From assembly GCF_000009265.1 (NCBI RefSeq), contig NC_008380.1, positions 4,919,501 through 4,983,500 on the forward strand: 64,000 nucleotides of DNA, read 5' to 3'. Below, piece by piece: positions 28,323-36,611 of the stretch. This stretch comes from Rhizobium johnstonii 3841. Lineage in GTDB: Bacteria > Pseudomonadota > Alphaproteobacteria > Rhizobiales > Rhizobiaceae. Below the pieces are notes generated by a model. That model was given only the letters and a program-made list of their open reading frames with translations. It did no database searches and was not told the DNA's origin. The stretch's first letter is position 1. Each line of letters starts with the position of its first letter. The position numbers were made by a program, and so were the translations under genes.

Positions 28323-28487
28323 TTACCCGACGACACCGCAAACCATGGCTACGACGAACAGAAATGCCGCGGTGAAGATCGCGCCATGAAGCATCGTCTG
28401 AAGCCTGTGGCGCGTGGTGAGCGGCTTCTTGGTCGGTACGGAACCATACTGGTTCACGTGAGCATGCGAAATACCCAGATCTGCCAT
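28323..28487 (-). CDS. Small membrane protein, 54 aa
   Basis: A short frame beginning MADLGISHAHVNQYGSVP. A strong GGAGG lies 6 bases before the ATG. The first 30 residues are polar and basic (TKKPLTTRHR), and the last 20 form one hydrophobic segment (AIFTAAFLFVVAMVCGVVG), so a single-pass inner-membrane protein with a cytosolic N-terminus is expected. No function is recognised. It lies upstream of ndvB on the same strand, but 650 bp away. Confidence 0.65.
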   Translation of the reverse strand: MADLGISHAHVNQYGSVPTKKPLTTRHRLQTMLHGAIFTAAFLFVVAMVCGVVG

Positions 28488-28615
28488 ATGTCGCCTCCGT
28501 TGTTTCTCGTGCGGCCGGTTGTGCGGCTCGCGCTTATATTCTTATTTTCTCTATCAAGTAGGTAGAGATAAATTTCCGTCCAGAGCGAGCGGAAGAGAAA
28601 ATTCAACCAGCCCTT

Positions 28616-28804
28616 TTAGCAGAGCGTGCGCCATGCCCAAATCAACGAGCGCTCGACGGCGTTCTCGGTCTGCGACGGGTTGGAGGAAGTCTCGATCAGC
28701 CGACGGTCCTTTTCCGCAGGAATGGATGCCGAAATCTGTTCCCGGCGATCGGCTTTAACAGGAGGATCGAGGTAACCCATGGTCATTCCACCGAGAAAGA
28801 ACAT
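28616..28804 (-). CDS. Small hypothetical protein, 62 aa
   Basis: The frame starts MFFLGGMTMGYLDPP at 28804 with GGAGG 8 bases upstream; a Met five codons earlier overlaps that ribosome site and is less likely. The protein is polar and charged after the first 12 residues (KADRREQISASIPAEKDRRL) and ends IWAWRTLC. No family recognised. Support is the ribosome site and amino-acid make-up only. Confidence 0.5.
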   Translation of the reverse strand: MFFLGGMTMGYLDPPVKADRREQISASIPAEKDRRLIETSSNPSQTENAVERSLIWAWRTLC

Positions 28805-28967
28805 GCAATCAACCTCCATCGATCACGAAAGCTAACAAACGTTAACGGGATCATGACAGAAGCAAGGCAGCTGTCAATAGTCTAGTCGAATGGTCGTCTT
28901 TTAGGGAAGCATTATCCTTAACAACGCCACCGGTATTTTCTCTTCAAGGGTTTGAAAATATTGACTT

Positions 28968-29717
28968 TCAGGCTTTGACGAAACCCTTACTCGCGATCAT
29001 CAAATTTCTCGTATAGTCCTCGTGAACGGCGCCTGCCGCCAGTTCCTGCGAGCTCAGCCGCTCGACGACGGCGCCGTTGCGCATCACGGCGAGCCTTTCG
29101 CACATGTGGGTGATGACACCAAGATCATGGCTGACCATCACGAAGGTGAGCTTGCGGTCGCGTCGGATCTCTTCCAGCAGGTTCAGCACCTCGGCCTGCA
29201 CCGAGGCGTCGAGCGCCGATGTCGGCTCGTCGAGCAGCAGGATCGACGGTTCCACGATCAGCGCCCGGGCGATCGCCACGCGCTGGCGCTGGCCGCCGGA
29301 GAGCTGGTGCGGGTAGCGGAAACGGAAACCATTGCCGAGGCCGACCTCGTCAAGCGCGCGGGCAATCCGCTTATCGCCGTCGGCGATGCCGTGGATCGCA
29401 AGCGGTTCGAGCAGAAGCCGGTCGATCGTCTGACGCGGATGCAGTGAACCATAAGGGTCCTGGAAGACCATTTGCACGCGCCGATAGAAGACTTTGCTGC
29501 GTTTCGAACCTTTCAGCGGCTCGCCATCGATGTTGATCGCGCCCCCGTTGACCGGCGCAAGTCCGGCAACGGCTCGCAGCAAGGTCGACTTTCCCGAGCC
29601 GGATTCGCCGACGAGACCAAAGGATTCGCCGCGTTCGACAGTGATGCTGACATTCTTCAGGGCATGAAAATGGTCGTAGATGACGCTGAGATCGTCGATC
29701 TCGAGAGCTGCGCTCAT
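28968..29717 (-). CDS. Dipeptide/oligopeptide ABC transporter ATP-binding protein (DppF type)
   Basis: 249-aa ATPase, last gene of the peptide operon. Walker A GESGSGKST, signature LSGGQRQR, Walker B LLLDEPTSALD and the switch region VSHDLGV are present. The ATG at 29717 overlaps the stop of the preceding ATPase gene by 4 bases; the frame opens 3 codons earlier. It pairs with the other ATPase as in DppD/DppF. It is shorter than typical DppF and lacks the C-terminal oligopeptide extension. Confidence 0.9.
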   Translation of the reverse strand: MSAALEIDDLSVIYDHFHALKNVSITVERGESFGLVGESGSGKSTLLRAVAGLAPVNGGAINIDGEPLKGSKRSKVFYRRVQMVFQDPYGSLHPRQTIDRLLLEPLAIHGIADGDKRIARALDEVGLGNGFRFRYPHQLSGGQRQRVAIARALIVEPSILLLDEPTSALDASVQAEVLNLLEEIRRDRKLTFVMVSHDLGVITHMCERLAVMRNGAVVERLSSQELAAGAVHEDYTRNLMIASKGFVKA

Positions 29718-30547
29718 GCCGCCCACTCCGGCTTGCGGTCGAGCACCGGCAGCGGGTGGCGGTTTGCGCCGATCTCGGGCATGCAGTTCAGCAGACCCTG
29801 CGTATAGGGATGCTGTGCATGTTTGAGATCGGCCGCCGCCAGTTCCTCGACGATCTTTCCGGCATACATGACAATGACGCGATCGCAGAAGGAAGAGACC
29901 AGCCTCAGATCGTGGGAGACGAAGATCAGCCCCATGCCGCGCTCGGACACCAGCCTGTCCATGATCCTCAGCACGTCGAGCTGCACCGTCACGTCGAGCG
30001 CCGAGGTCGGCTCGTCGGCAATCAGCAGTTCCGGCCCGGCAATCAGCATCATGGCGATCATCGCACGCTGCCCCATGCCGCCCGAGACCTCGTGCGGATG
30101 CAGGTCGAAGACGCGTTTCGGGTCGCGGATCTGCACCGCTTCCAGCATAGCGAGCGCGCGCTCGCGCGCCTCCGCCTTGCCGACCCTCTCATGCGTGCGC
30201 AGCGTTTCGCAGATCTGCCGTCCGATCGACATGACGGGATCGAGCGAATATTTCGGATCCTGCAGGATCATGGCGATGCGCTTGCCGCGCAGCCTGCGCC
30301 TTTCGCCGGCCGAGGCATTGATAAGATCGATGCCGTTGAAATTGAGCCTGTCGGCCGTGACGATGCCGTGTTTCGGCGTCAGGCCCATGATTGCGCGTCC
30401 GGTCTGCGACTTGCCGGAACCGGATTCGCCGACGATGCCGAGCCTTTCCTTGCCGAGCGTGAAGGAGACGCCGCGCACGGCCTCGATCACGCCTGTGCGC
30501 GTGGGGTAGCTGACCTTGAGCTTGTCCACCGTCAGAAGTGTCGTCAT
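29714..30547 (-). CDS. Dipeptide/oligopeptide ABC transporter ATP-binding protein (DppD type)
   Basis: 277-aa ATPase with Walker A GESGSGKSQ (Gln at the last position in place of the usual Thr/Ser), signature VSGGMGQR, Walker B LLIADEPTSALD and the C-terminal HPYTQGLLNCMPEIG oligopeptide-family tail. The Met at 30547 overlaps the permease stop (ATGA). The longer open frame to 31066 is the shadow of the permease. The altered Walker A end is also seen in other peptide transporter ATPases, so activity should not be ruled out. Confidence 0.9.
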   Translation of the reverse strand: MTTLLTVDKLKVSYPTRTGVIEAVRGVSFTLGKERLGIVGESGSGKSQTGRAIMGLTPKHGIVTADRLNFNGIDLINASAGERRRLRGKRIAMILQDPKYSLDPVMSIGRQICETLRTHERVGKAEARERALAMLEAVQIRDPKRVFDLHPHEVSGGMGQRAMIAMMLIAGPELLIADEPTSALDVTVQLDVLRIMDRLVSERGMGLIFVSHDLRLVSSFCDRVIVMYAGKIVEELAAADLKHAQHPYTQGLLNCMPEIGANRHPLPVLDRKPEWAA

Positions 30548-31479
30548 TGGCCGCTCTCCTTCGGATCGAGCGCGTCGCGCAGGCCGTCGCCGAGGAGATT
30601 GAAGCCGAGGCTGACGATGAGGATGGCGATGCCCGGCATCGCCGCGACCCACCATTGATCGAGGATGAAGCGCCGTCCCGAGGCGATCATCGCACCCCAT
30701 TCCGGCAGCGGCGGCTGCGCCCCCAGGCCGAGGAAACCGAGACCGGCCGCCGTCAGGATGATGCCCGCCATGTCGAGCGTCACGCGCACGATCAGCGAGG
30801 AAATACAGAGCGGCATGACATGGCGCACGATAATGCGAAGCGGCGAGGCGCCCATCAGCTTCACCGCCGAAATATAGTCGGAACGCCGGACCGTCAGCGT
30901 CTCGGCGCGGGCGATGCGGGCATAGGGCGGCCAGGAGGTGATGGCAATGGCGATGATCGCGTTCTGGATGCCGGGACCGAGGGCTGCGACGAAGGCGAGC
31001 GCCAGCACCAGCTTCGGAAAGGCGAGGAAGATATCGGTGATGCGCATCAGCGTCGCATCCACCCACCCTCCGGCGTAACCGGAGACCGTGCCGACGATCA
31101 GCCCGACCGGCGCCGAGATGACGGCAACGAGCACGACGACGAGCAGCGTCAATCGCGATCCGTAGATCAGCCGCGAATAGATATCACGGCCCTGATCGTC
31201 CGAACCGAGCCAGAACTCCCCCGTGCCGGGCGGCAGCAGCCGGGCATTGCGCAGATCGCCGACAACGGGATTATGCGTGGCGAGCACATCGGCAAAGGCA
31301 GCGATGAAAAGCAGCGCCACGATGATCAGCAGGCCGACGACCGCGAGCCTGTTGGCCGTAAACTGCCGCCAGGTGACATAGGTGCGGCCGAGGCGGGCCT
31401 GCAGGCGCGATTGCGGCCGGTCGGAGAGCAGCCATTCGCGGCGGCTCATCGGCTGGGATGGGTTGGCGGGAACCGTCAT
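30544..31479 (-). CDS. Dipeptide ABC transporter permease (DppC type)
   Basis: 311-aa inner-membrane permease. The cytosolic N-terminus is followed by about six membrane segments, the DDQGRDIYSRLIYGSR motif typical of DppC/OppC and the inner loop ISAVKLMGASPLRIIVRHVMP that contacts the ATPase. It overlaps the preceding permease gene by 4 bases and the next ATPase by 4 bases, showing tight coupling. Confidence 0.92.
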   Translation of the reverse strand: MTVPANPSQPMSRREWLLSDRPQSRLQARLGRTYVTWRQFTANRLAVVGLLIIVALLFIAAFADVLATHNPVVGDLRNARLLPPGTGEFWLGSDDQGRDIYSRLIYGSRLTLLVVVLVAVISAPVGLIVGTVSGYAGGWVDATLMRITDIFLAFPKLVLALAFVAALGPGIQNAIIAIAITSWPPYARIARAETLTVRRSDYISAVKLMGASPLRIIVRHVMPLCISSLIVRVTLDMAGIILTAAGLGFLGLGAQPPLPEWGAMIASGRRFILDQWWVAAMPGIAILIVSLGFNLLGDGLRDALDPKESGQ

Positions 31480-32543
31480 CGGTTTCGCGTCCTCGGGTCG
31501 AGCGTCCGATAGAGAAGATCGGACAGAAGGTTGATGCCGATGAAGACCGTGCCGATGACGATCGTGCCGCCGAGCACGGCGTTCATATCGGCGTTCTGCA
31601 GCGAATTGGTGATGTAGAGCCCGATGCCCGGCCAGGAAAAGACGGTCTCGGTCAGCACCGATCCTTCGAGCAGGCCGGCATAGGAAAGCGCAATCACGGT
31701 GACCAGCGGCACGGCGGCATTGCGCAGCGCATGGCCCCAGATCACCCGCGTTTCCGAAAGCCCTTTGGCGCGCGCGGCAACGATATATTCCTGGGAAAGC
31801 TCGTTCAGCATGAAGCTGCGCGTCATGCGGCTGATATAGGCGAGCGAGAAATAGCCGAGCAGCGAGGCAGGCAGGATGATGTGGCGGAAGACATCATAGA
31901 AGACGTCCCATTGCCCCTGCCAGGCGCTGTCGAGCAGGTAGAGGCCGGTGATCGGCGTGAACGTATATTCGAAGACGATGTCGATGCGGCCGGGAAAGGC
32001 CACCCAGCGCAGCCGCGCATAGAAGATGACGAGCGAGATTAGCGCCAGCCAGAAGATCGGCACCGAGTAACCGACGAGGCCGATGACGCGCACCACCTGG
32101 TCGGCAATGCTGCCGCGGCGCACCGCGGCGAGAACGCCGAGCGGTACGCCGACGAAGGCGCCGATGAGCGTTCCGAACGTCGCGAGCTCGATTGTCGCCG
32201 GCAGGACACGGCGGATATCGACCATCACAGGATTGGTCGTCAGCACCGAATTGCCGAAATCGCCGGACAGGATGCCTTTGATATAGATGAAGAACTGCTG
32301 ATAGAGCGGCAGGTTGAAGCCCATCTCCTCGCGCACGCGCTCGACGACATGGTTGGGCGCGCGGTCGCCAAGGATGGCGAGCACGGGATCGATCGGCACG
32401 ACGCGGCCGATGAAGAAGGTGACGGCCAGCAGGCCGAGATAGGTGGTGACGGCGGCAAACAGAAACCGCCCTAACGCCTTCGCAAAGGCCCTAGCACGGC
32501 CCTTCCGGGGCCGCGCCTCCTGCGTTGTTTCGACGGTGCTCAA
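31476..32543 (-). CDS. Dipeptide ABC transporter permease (DppB type)
   Basis: 355-aa inner-membrane permease with about six hydrophobic segments, the long first periplasmic loop of DppB/OppB, and the ATPase-contact loop EYIVAARAKGLSETRVIWGHALRNA. It begins 18 bp after the stop of the binding-protein gene. The first 30 residues are basic (RPRKGRARAFAKALGR). Confidence 0.92.
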   Translation of the reverse strand: MSTVETTQEARPRKGRARAFAKALGRFLFAAVTTYLGLLAVTFFIGRVVPIDPVLAILGDRAPNHVVERVREEMGFNLPLYQQFFIYIKGILSGDFGNSVLTTNPVMVDIRRVLPATIELATFGTLIGAFVGVPLGVLAAVRRGSIADQVVRVIGLVGYSVPIFWLALISLVIFYARLRWVAFPGRIDIVFEYTFTPITGLYLLDSAWQGQWDVFYDVFRHIILPASLLGYFSLAYISRMTRSFMLNELSQEYIVAARAKGLSETRVIWGHALRNAAVPLVTVIALSYAGLLEGSVLTETVFSWPGIGLYITNSLQNADMNAVLGGTIVIGTVFIGINLLSDLLYRTLDPRTRNR

Positions 32544-32561
32544 GCGACCAATCCTGCCGGA

Positions 32562-34205
32562 CTATTCCTTGGCGATCGGACCGACGAAATTGGTGTCGAA
32601 GCTCGGACCCAGTTTGAAGTCCTTCAGGCTCTTGCGGTAGCCGGCCACCTCGATCTGCTGGAAGATGAAGACGAAGGGGCTGTTTGCCAGGTACTTCTTC
32701 TGGATGTCCTGATATATGGCGGCGCGCTTGGCAGCGTCGCGTTCCAGAAGGGCTGCCTTGGCTTGCTTGTCGAGTTCCGGCGCTTCCCAGGTGTTGCGCC
32801 ATGCGAGCGTCTTCACCGTGCCGGCATCGGAATTGTCGGGGTTGCCGGTAAAGGTGTCGGCATTGGAATTCGGGTCGAAATAATCAGAGCCCCAGTTGCC
32901 GATATACATATCGTGGGTGCGGGCACGATATTTGGTCAGCGTCTGCTTGCCGTCGCCGGGGATAATTTCCATCTTGACGCCGGCCTGCGCCAGCGTCTGC
33001 TGCATGGATTCGGCAATACCCGTCACCGGCTGCGTGTTGCGCACATCCATGGTGATCGAGAAACCATCGGGTACGCCGGCCTTGGCCAGCAGTTCCTTGG
33101 CCTTGGCGACATCGAGCTTGTAGGGATTCTCGTCGAGTTCACCAAGCTGCCCCTTCGGCAGGAAAGTCTGGTGGATTTCGCCGATCCCTTTTATCAAGGT
33201 CGCACCGATCGCGTCGTAGTCGACCAGATACTTGAAGGCTTCCTGGACTTCCGGCTTCTTCAGGTTCTCGTTCTTGTTGTTCAGGCTGACATAATAGATC
33301 GTGCTCTTCGGTGCACTCGTCGTCGCCAGATCGGCATTCTTCGACACCGCATCGAGGTCGCCCGGCTCGAGATTGCGCGCGATATCGATGTCGCCAGCTT
33401 CGAGCGCCAGCCGCTGGGCCGAACTTTCCTTCATGTAGCGGTAGATGACGCGGTTGAGCTTTGGCTTGTCGCCATAATAATTGTCATTGCGCTCCAGCAC
33501 GACGACTTCGTTGGCGCGCCATTCACGCATCTTGTAGGGGCCGGAACCGGCATAGCCGGTCTTCAGCCATTCGTTGCCAAAGTCGTTGTCGTATTTGTGC
33601 TCGGCATCGGGCGTCACCGCCTTCACATGCTCCAGCACCAGCTTCTTGTCGACGACGGAAGCGACCGTTGCCGTCAGGCAGTTGAGCACAAAGCTCGGCG
33701 CATAGGCCTTGTCGACCGTGAAGACGAAGGTGCCGGCATCGGCCGCCTTGGCCTTTTCCGTGACGTTGTCGCCGGTCAGGCCGAACTGGGTGAGGATGAA
33801 GGCCGGGCTCTTGTCGAGCTTGACGGCGCGCTCGAACGAATAAGCGACGTCTTCGGCGGTGATCGGGTTGCCGGAGGCGAATTTCAGGCCGGACTTCAGC
33901 TTGAACGTATAGGTCAGACCGTCATCGGAAACACTCCAGCTCTCGGCCAGATCGCCCTTCACCTTGGACGTGTCGTCCATATCGAGACGGACGAGCAGGC
34001 TGTAGCTGTTGGTGGTGATTTCGGCCGTCGAAAGCTCAAAAGCCTCACCCGGATCCATCGTGATGATATCGTCGATGGCGAAACCTTCGACCAGCGTATC
34101 CTTCGGCGTCTCGGCAAAGGCCGAGGGTGCGGCCATCATCAGCAGTGAAAGCGCAGCTCCCGCGGAAAGCATGCGGAAATTGCGGTTGAGCTTGGTCATC
34201 ATCAT
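32562..34205 (-). CDS. Dipeptide ABC transporter substrate-binding protein
   Basis: 547-aa periplasmic protein of solute-binding family 5. The signal peptide runs from MMMTKLNRNF to PSAFA, with cleavage before ETPKD. Family marks: LAESWSVSDDGLTYTFKLK and SGPYKMREWRANEVVVLERN. The start chosen is the first of three consecutive ATGs (34205), with AGGGGA upstream; the frame to 34349 overlaps the dipeptidase gene. Substrate is probably di- or oligopeptides, as suggested by the dipeptidase in front. Confidence 0.92.
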   Translation of the reverse strand: MMMTKLNRNFRMLSAGAALSLLMMAAPSAFAETPKDTLVEGFAIDDIITMDPGEAFELSTAEITTNSYSLLVRLDMDDTSKVKGDLAESWSVSDDGLTYTFKLKSGLKFASGNPITAEDVAYSFERAVKLDKSPAFILTQFGLTGDNVTEKAKAADAGTFVFTVDKAYAPSFVLNCLTATVASVVDKKLVLEHVKAVTPDAEHKYDNDFGNEWLKTGYAGSGPYKMREWRANEVVVLERNDNYYGDKPKLNRVIYRYMKESSAQRLALEAGDIDIARNLEPGDLDAVSKNADLATTSAPKSTIYYVSLNNKNENLKKPEVQEAFKYLVDYDAIGATLIKGIGEIHQTFLPKGQLGELDENPYKLDVAKAKELLAKAGVPDGFSITMDVRNTQPVTGIAESMQQTLAQAGVKMEIIPGDGKQTLTKYRARTHDMYIGNWGSDYFDPNSNADTFTGNPDNSDAGTVKTLAWRNTWEAPELDKQAKAALLERDAAKRAAIYQDIQKKYLANSPFVFIFQQIEVAGYRKSLKDFKLGPSFDTNFVGPIAKE

Positions 34206-34242
34206 GGTCTGTTCCCCTGTTTTTTGATTGGATACGAAAGGC

Positions 34243-35301
34243 TTAGGCGTGGTCCTCTCGCCAAGCCTGAGCCAGAATGCGAAGCCAGTTTTCACGGGCG
34301 AGTTTTGCCAGGTCGGCGTCAGCATAGCCAACCTCTCTGAGAGCGGCAATCAGCTTCTGATTACCGGCTGCATCACCGATTTCCTCAGGAATGGTGGCCC
34401 CGTCGAAGTCCGATCCGAGCGCCACGCAGTCGATGCCGATGCGGTTCACAAGATAGTCGATGTGGCGGATCATGTCGGCAAGCGGCGTATCGCTGTCCGA
34501 GCGGCCGTCGGCACGCAGCATGGCGGTGGCATAATTGATGCCGACGAGCCCGCGGCTTTCGCGGATCGCATCGAGCTGCTTGTCCGTCAGGTTGCGCGCA
34601 ACAGGCGTCAGGGCGTGGGCATTGGAATGGCTGGCGACCAGCGGCTGGTCCGTCTTCTTCGCCACGTCCCAGAAACCCTTCTCGGTGATATGGGCAAGGT
34701 CGATCAGGATACCGAGACGATTGCATTCCCTGACCAGCGCGAAGCCGGCATCGGTGAGGCCCGGCGCCGTGTCCGGCGACATCGGGAAGGCGAAGGGCAC
34801 GCCGTGACCGAAGACATTGTGCCGGCTCCAGACCGGACCGAGCGACCGCAGCCCTGCGGCATAGAAGACCTCGAGCGCCGACAGATCGGCGCCGATCGCC
34901 TCGCAGCCTTCCATATGCATGACGGCGGCGAAAATGTCGTCCGCCATGGCGCCACGGATATCCTTCACCGTCCGGCAGAGCCGCCAGGCGCCGGCCTGGT
35001 CGAGCCGCAGCGCGATCGCCGCCATTTCATTGGCGATGGCAAGGGAAGGCAACGGATCGAGACGGGCCGCCATCGGCGTCACATAGCGGCCATCGGCATC
35101 CGGATCGGCGAAGACGAGATCGCCTGAAGGAATATAGATGGCGCAGAGACCGCCCGAAAGACCGCCCTCTCTGGCACGATGCGCATCGATATGGCCGACC
35201 GTCGTGCCGTCTGCGAATTCCGCGATCGGGTCGCTGCCGTCTTTTGAATGTGTCCAGAGTCGAAGGAGAACGTCGTTGTGACCGTCAAATACGAATTGCA
35301 T
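34243..35301 (-). CDS. Membrane dipeptidase family protein (peptidase M19)
   Basis: 352-aa zinc dipeptidase of the renal dipeptidase family, an amidohydrolase-like barrel. Metal-ligand motifs are visible: FDGHNDVLL at the N-terminus (His and Asp), MHMEGCE (bridging Glu), DLAHITEKGF and VASHSNAHAL (histidines), and GSDFDGA. No signal peptide is seen, so it is probably cytosolic. As the first gene of the ABC operon, 37 bp before the binding protein, it probably splits the imported dipeptides. D-amino-acid-containing dipeptides are another possibility in this family. AGGAAG precedes the ATG. Confidence 0.93.
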   Translation of the reverse strand: MQFVFDGHNDVLLRLWTHSKDGSDPIAEFADGTTVGHIDAHRAREGGLSGGLCAIYIPSGDLVFADPDADGRYVTPMAARLDPLPSLAIANEMAAIALRLDQAGAWRLCRTVKDIRGAMADDIFAAVMHMEGCEAIGADLSALEVFYAAGLRSLGPVWSRHNVFGHGVPFAFPMSPDTAPGLTDAGFALVRECNRLGILIDLAHITEKGFWDVAKKTDQPLVASHSNAHALTPVARNLTDKQLDAIRESRGLVGINYATAMLRADGRSDSDTPLADMIRHIDYLVNRIGIDCVALGSDFDGATIPEEIGDAAGNQKLIAALREVGYADADLAKLARENWLRILAQAWREDHA

Positions 35302-35322
35302 CTGTCTTCCTGCGCTGCCCTA

Positions 35323-35415
35323 CTGCATAATTCCTTAAATCGGAATCGATTTAAGAATAAAATTATGCAGCATTCAAAGTGCTACAGCGTCCTTTGCGCG
35401 TCTTTTCAGACGCGC
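35323..35415. repeat. Two adjacent palindromic repeats
   Basis: First palindrome: arms CTGCATAATT (35323-35332) and AATTATGCAG (35361-35370), with inner CTTAAATCG / CGATTTAAG. Second: GCGCGTCT-tttc-AGACGCGC at 35396-35415. Both look like recurrent Rhizobium intergenic elements. They lie upstream of the dipeptidase start and downstream of the ribose-type permease. Confidence 0.65.
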
Positions 35416-35551
35416 GGCGCTGCAGAGGGCGAATGAAGCGGCAGAATAGAAAAGCTGACGGAATTCGCCACTTCTTTTTTTAGAAATCCGTCAACGCTGA
35501 AAACGAGGCGGGGGCCGAAGCCCCCGCAAGAAAACCATGGCAGGCCAGAGA

Positions 35552-36577
35552 TCAGTGCTTGCGGCGTTTCTTCTGTCTGTAGACGTCGATGACGACAGCC
35601 GCGACGATGATGAGGCCCTTGACGATCTCCTGGTAATAGGCGTCGATCCTGAGGAACGTGAAGCCGGAGGTCATGACGCCGAGGATGATGGTGCCGATGA
35701 CGGTGCCGGTGATGCGCCCGACACCGCCGGTGAGCGAGGTGCCGCCGATGACGGTCGCGGCGATCGCGTCGAGTTCATATCCGACACCCATGCTGGCCTG
35801 TGCGGTTTCAGCACGGGCCGCCGTGACGATACCGGCAAGACCGGCGAGCAGTCCGGCAATCACATAGACCTTGACGAGATGCGCCTCGATGTTGATGCCG
35901 GAAACACGCGCGGCCTGCGGATTCGCGCCGATGGCATAGGTGAACTTTCCATAACGCGTATAGCGCAGCGCAATGTGAAAGATCAGTGCGACGACCAGGA
36001 AGACGACAACCGGCCAGGCTTTCGTTCCTATGAAATGAAACTGCTCGGTGATCCCGGAAACCGGCTGTCCCTTCGTATACCACTTCGCCACGCCTCTGGC
36101 CGAAACGAACATACCAAGCGTGGCAATGAACGGCGGGATCTTCGTGTAGGCGATGAGCGCGCCGTTCGCGAGACCGGCAGCCGCCCCGATCAGCAGACCA
36201 ACGACGATCGGCACGAAAGCCGGCAGGTCGGTCAGCGAGGGAAAGACGGCCCGTCCCCAGGTCGAGGACTGGGCAAAGCTCGTTGCGATCATCGCCGTCA
36301 TGCCGACGACCGACCCCGACGAAAGATCGATGCCGCCGGTGATGATGACCTGCGTAACGCCGACGGCGATGATGCCGATAACGGAGACCTGCAGGATCAT
36401 GATCGTCAGACGCTGCGAATTCATGAGGAAGCTTTGGCCGATGAACATCCAGCCAAGCACTTCGTAGATGAGCGCGATGCCGACGAGCACGAGGAAAATG
36501 CTGAGCTCCGTCGGTATGCGCCGCCGCCTTTGCCGGGTTGCGAGCGGAGCCGCGCCCTCTGCTGCCTTGGTAGTCAT
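35552..36577 (-). CDS. Ribose-type sugar ABC transporter permease
   Basis: 341-aa inner-membrane permease of the RbsC/AraH family, with about eight or more hydrophobic segments and the family marks ITGGIDLSSGSVVG and ANPQAARVSGI. A basic tail RQKKRRKH closes the protein. The ATG at 36577 has AAGGGAGG at good distance; the Met ten codons upstream has none. Last gene of the three-gene operon, 34 bp after the ATPase. Confidence 0.92.
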   Translation of the reverse strand: MTTKAAEGAAPLATRQRRRRIPTELSIFLVLVGIALIYEVLGWMFIGQSFLMNSQRLTIMILQVSVIGIIAVGVTQVIITGGIDLSSGSVVGMTAMIATSFAQSSTWGRAVFPSLTDLPAFVPIVVGLLIGAAAGLANGALIAYTKIPPFIATLGMFVSARGVAKWYTKGQPVSGITEQFHFIGTKAWPVVVFLVVALIFHIALRYTRYGKFTYAIGANPQAARVSGINIEAHLVKVYVIAGLLAGLAGIVTAARAETAQASMGVGYELDAIAATVIGGTSLTGGVGRITGTVIGTIILGVMTSGFTFLRIDAYYQEIVKGLIIVAAVVIDVYRQKKRRKH

Positions 36578-36611
36578 GTCAAACCTCCCTTGGGCGATCG
36601 CCGTCAACGCA

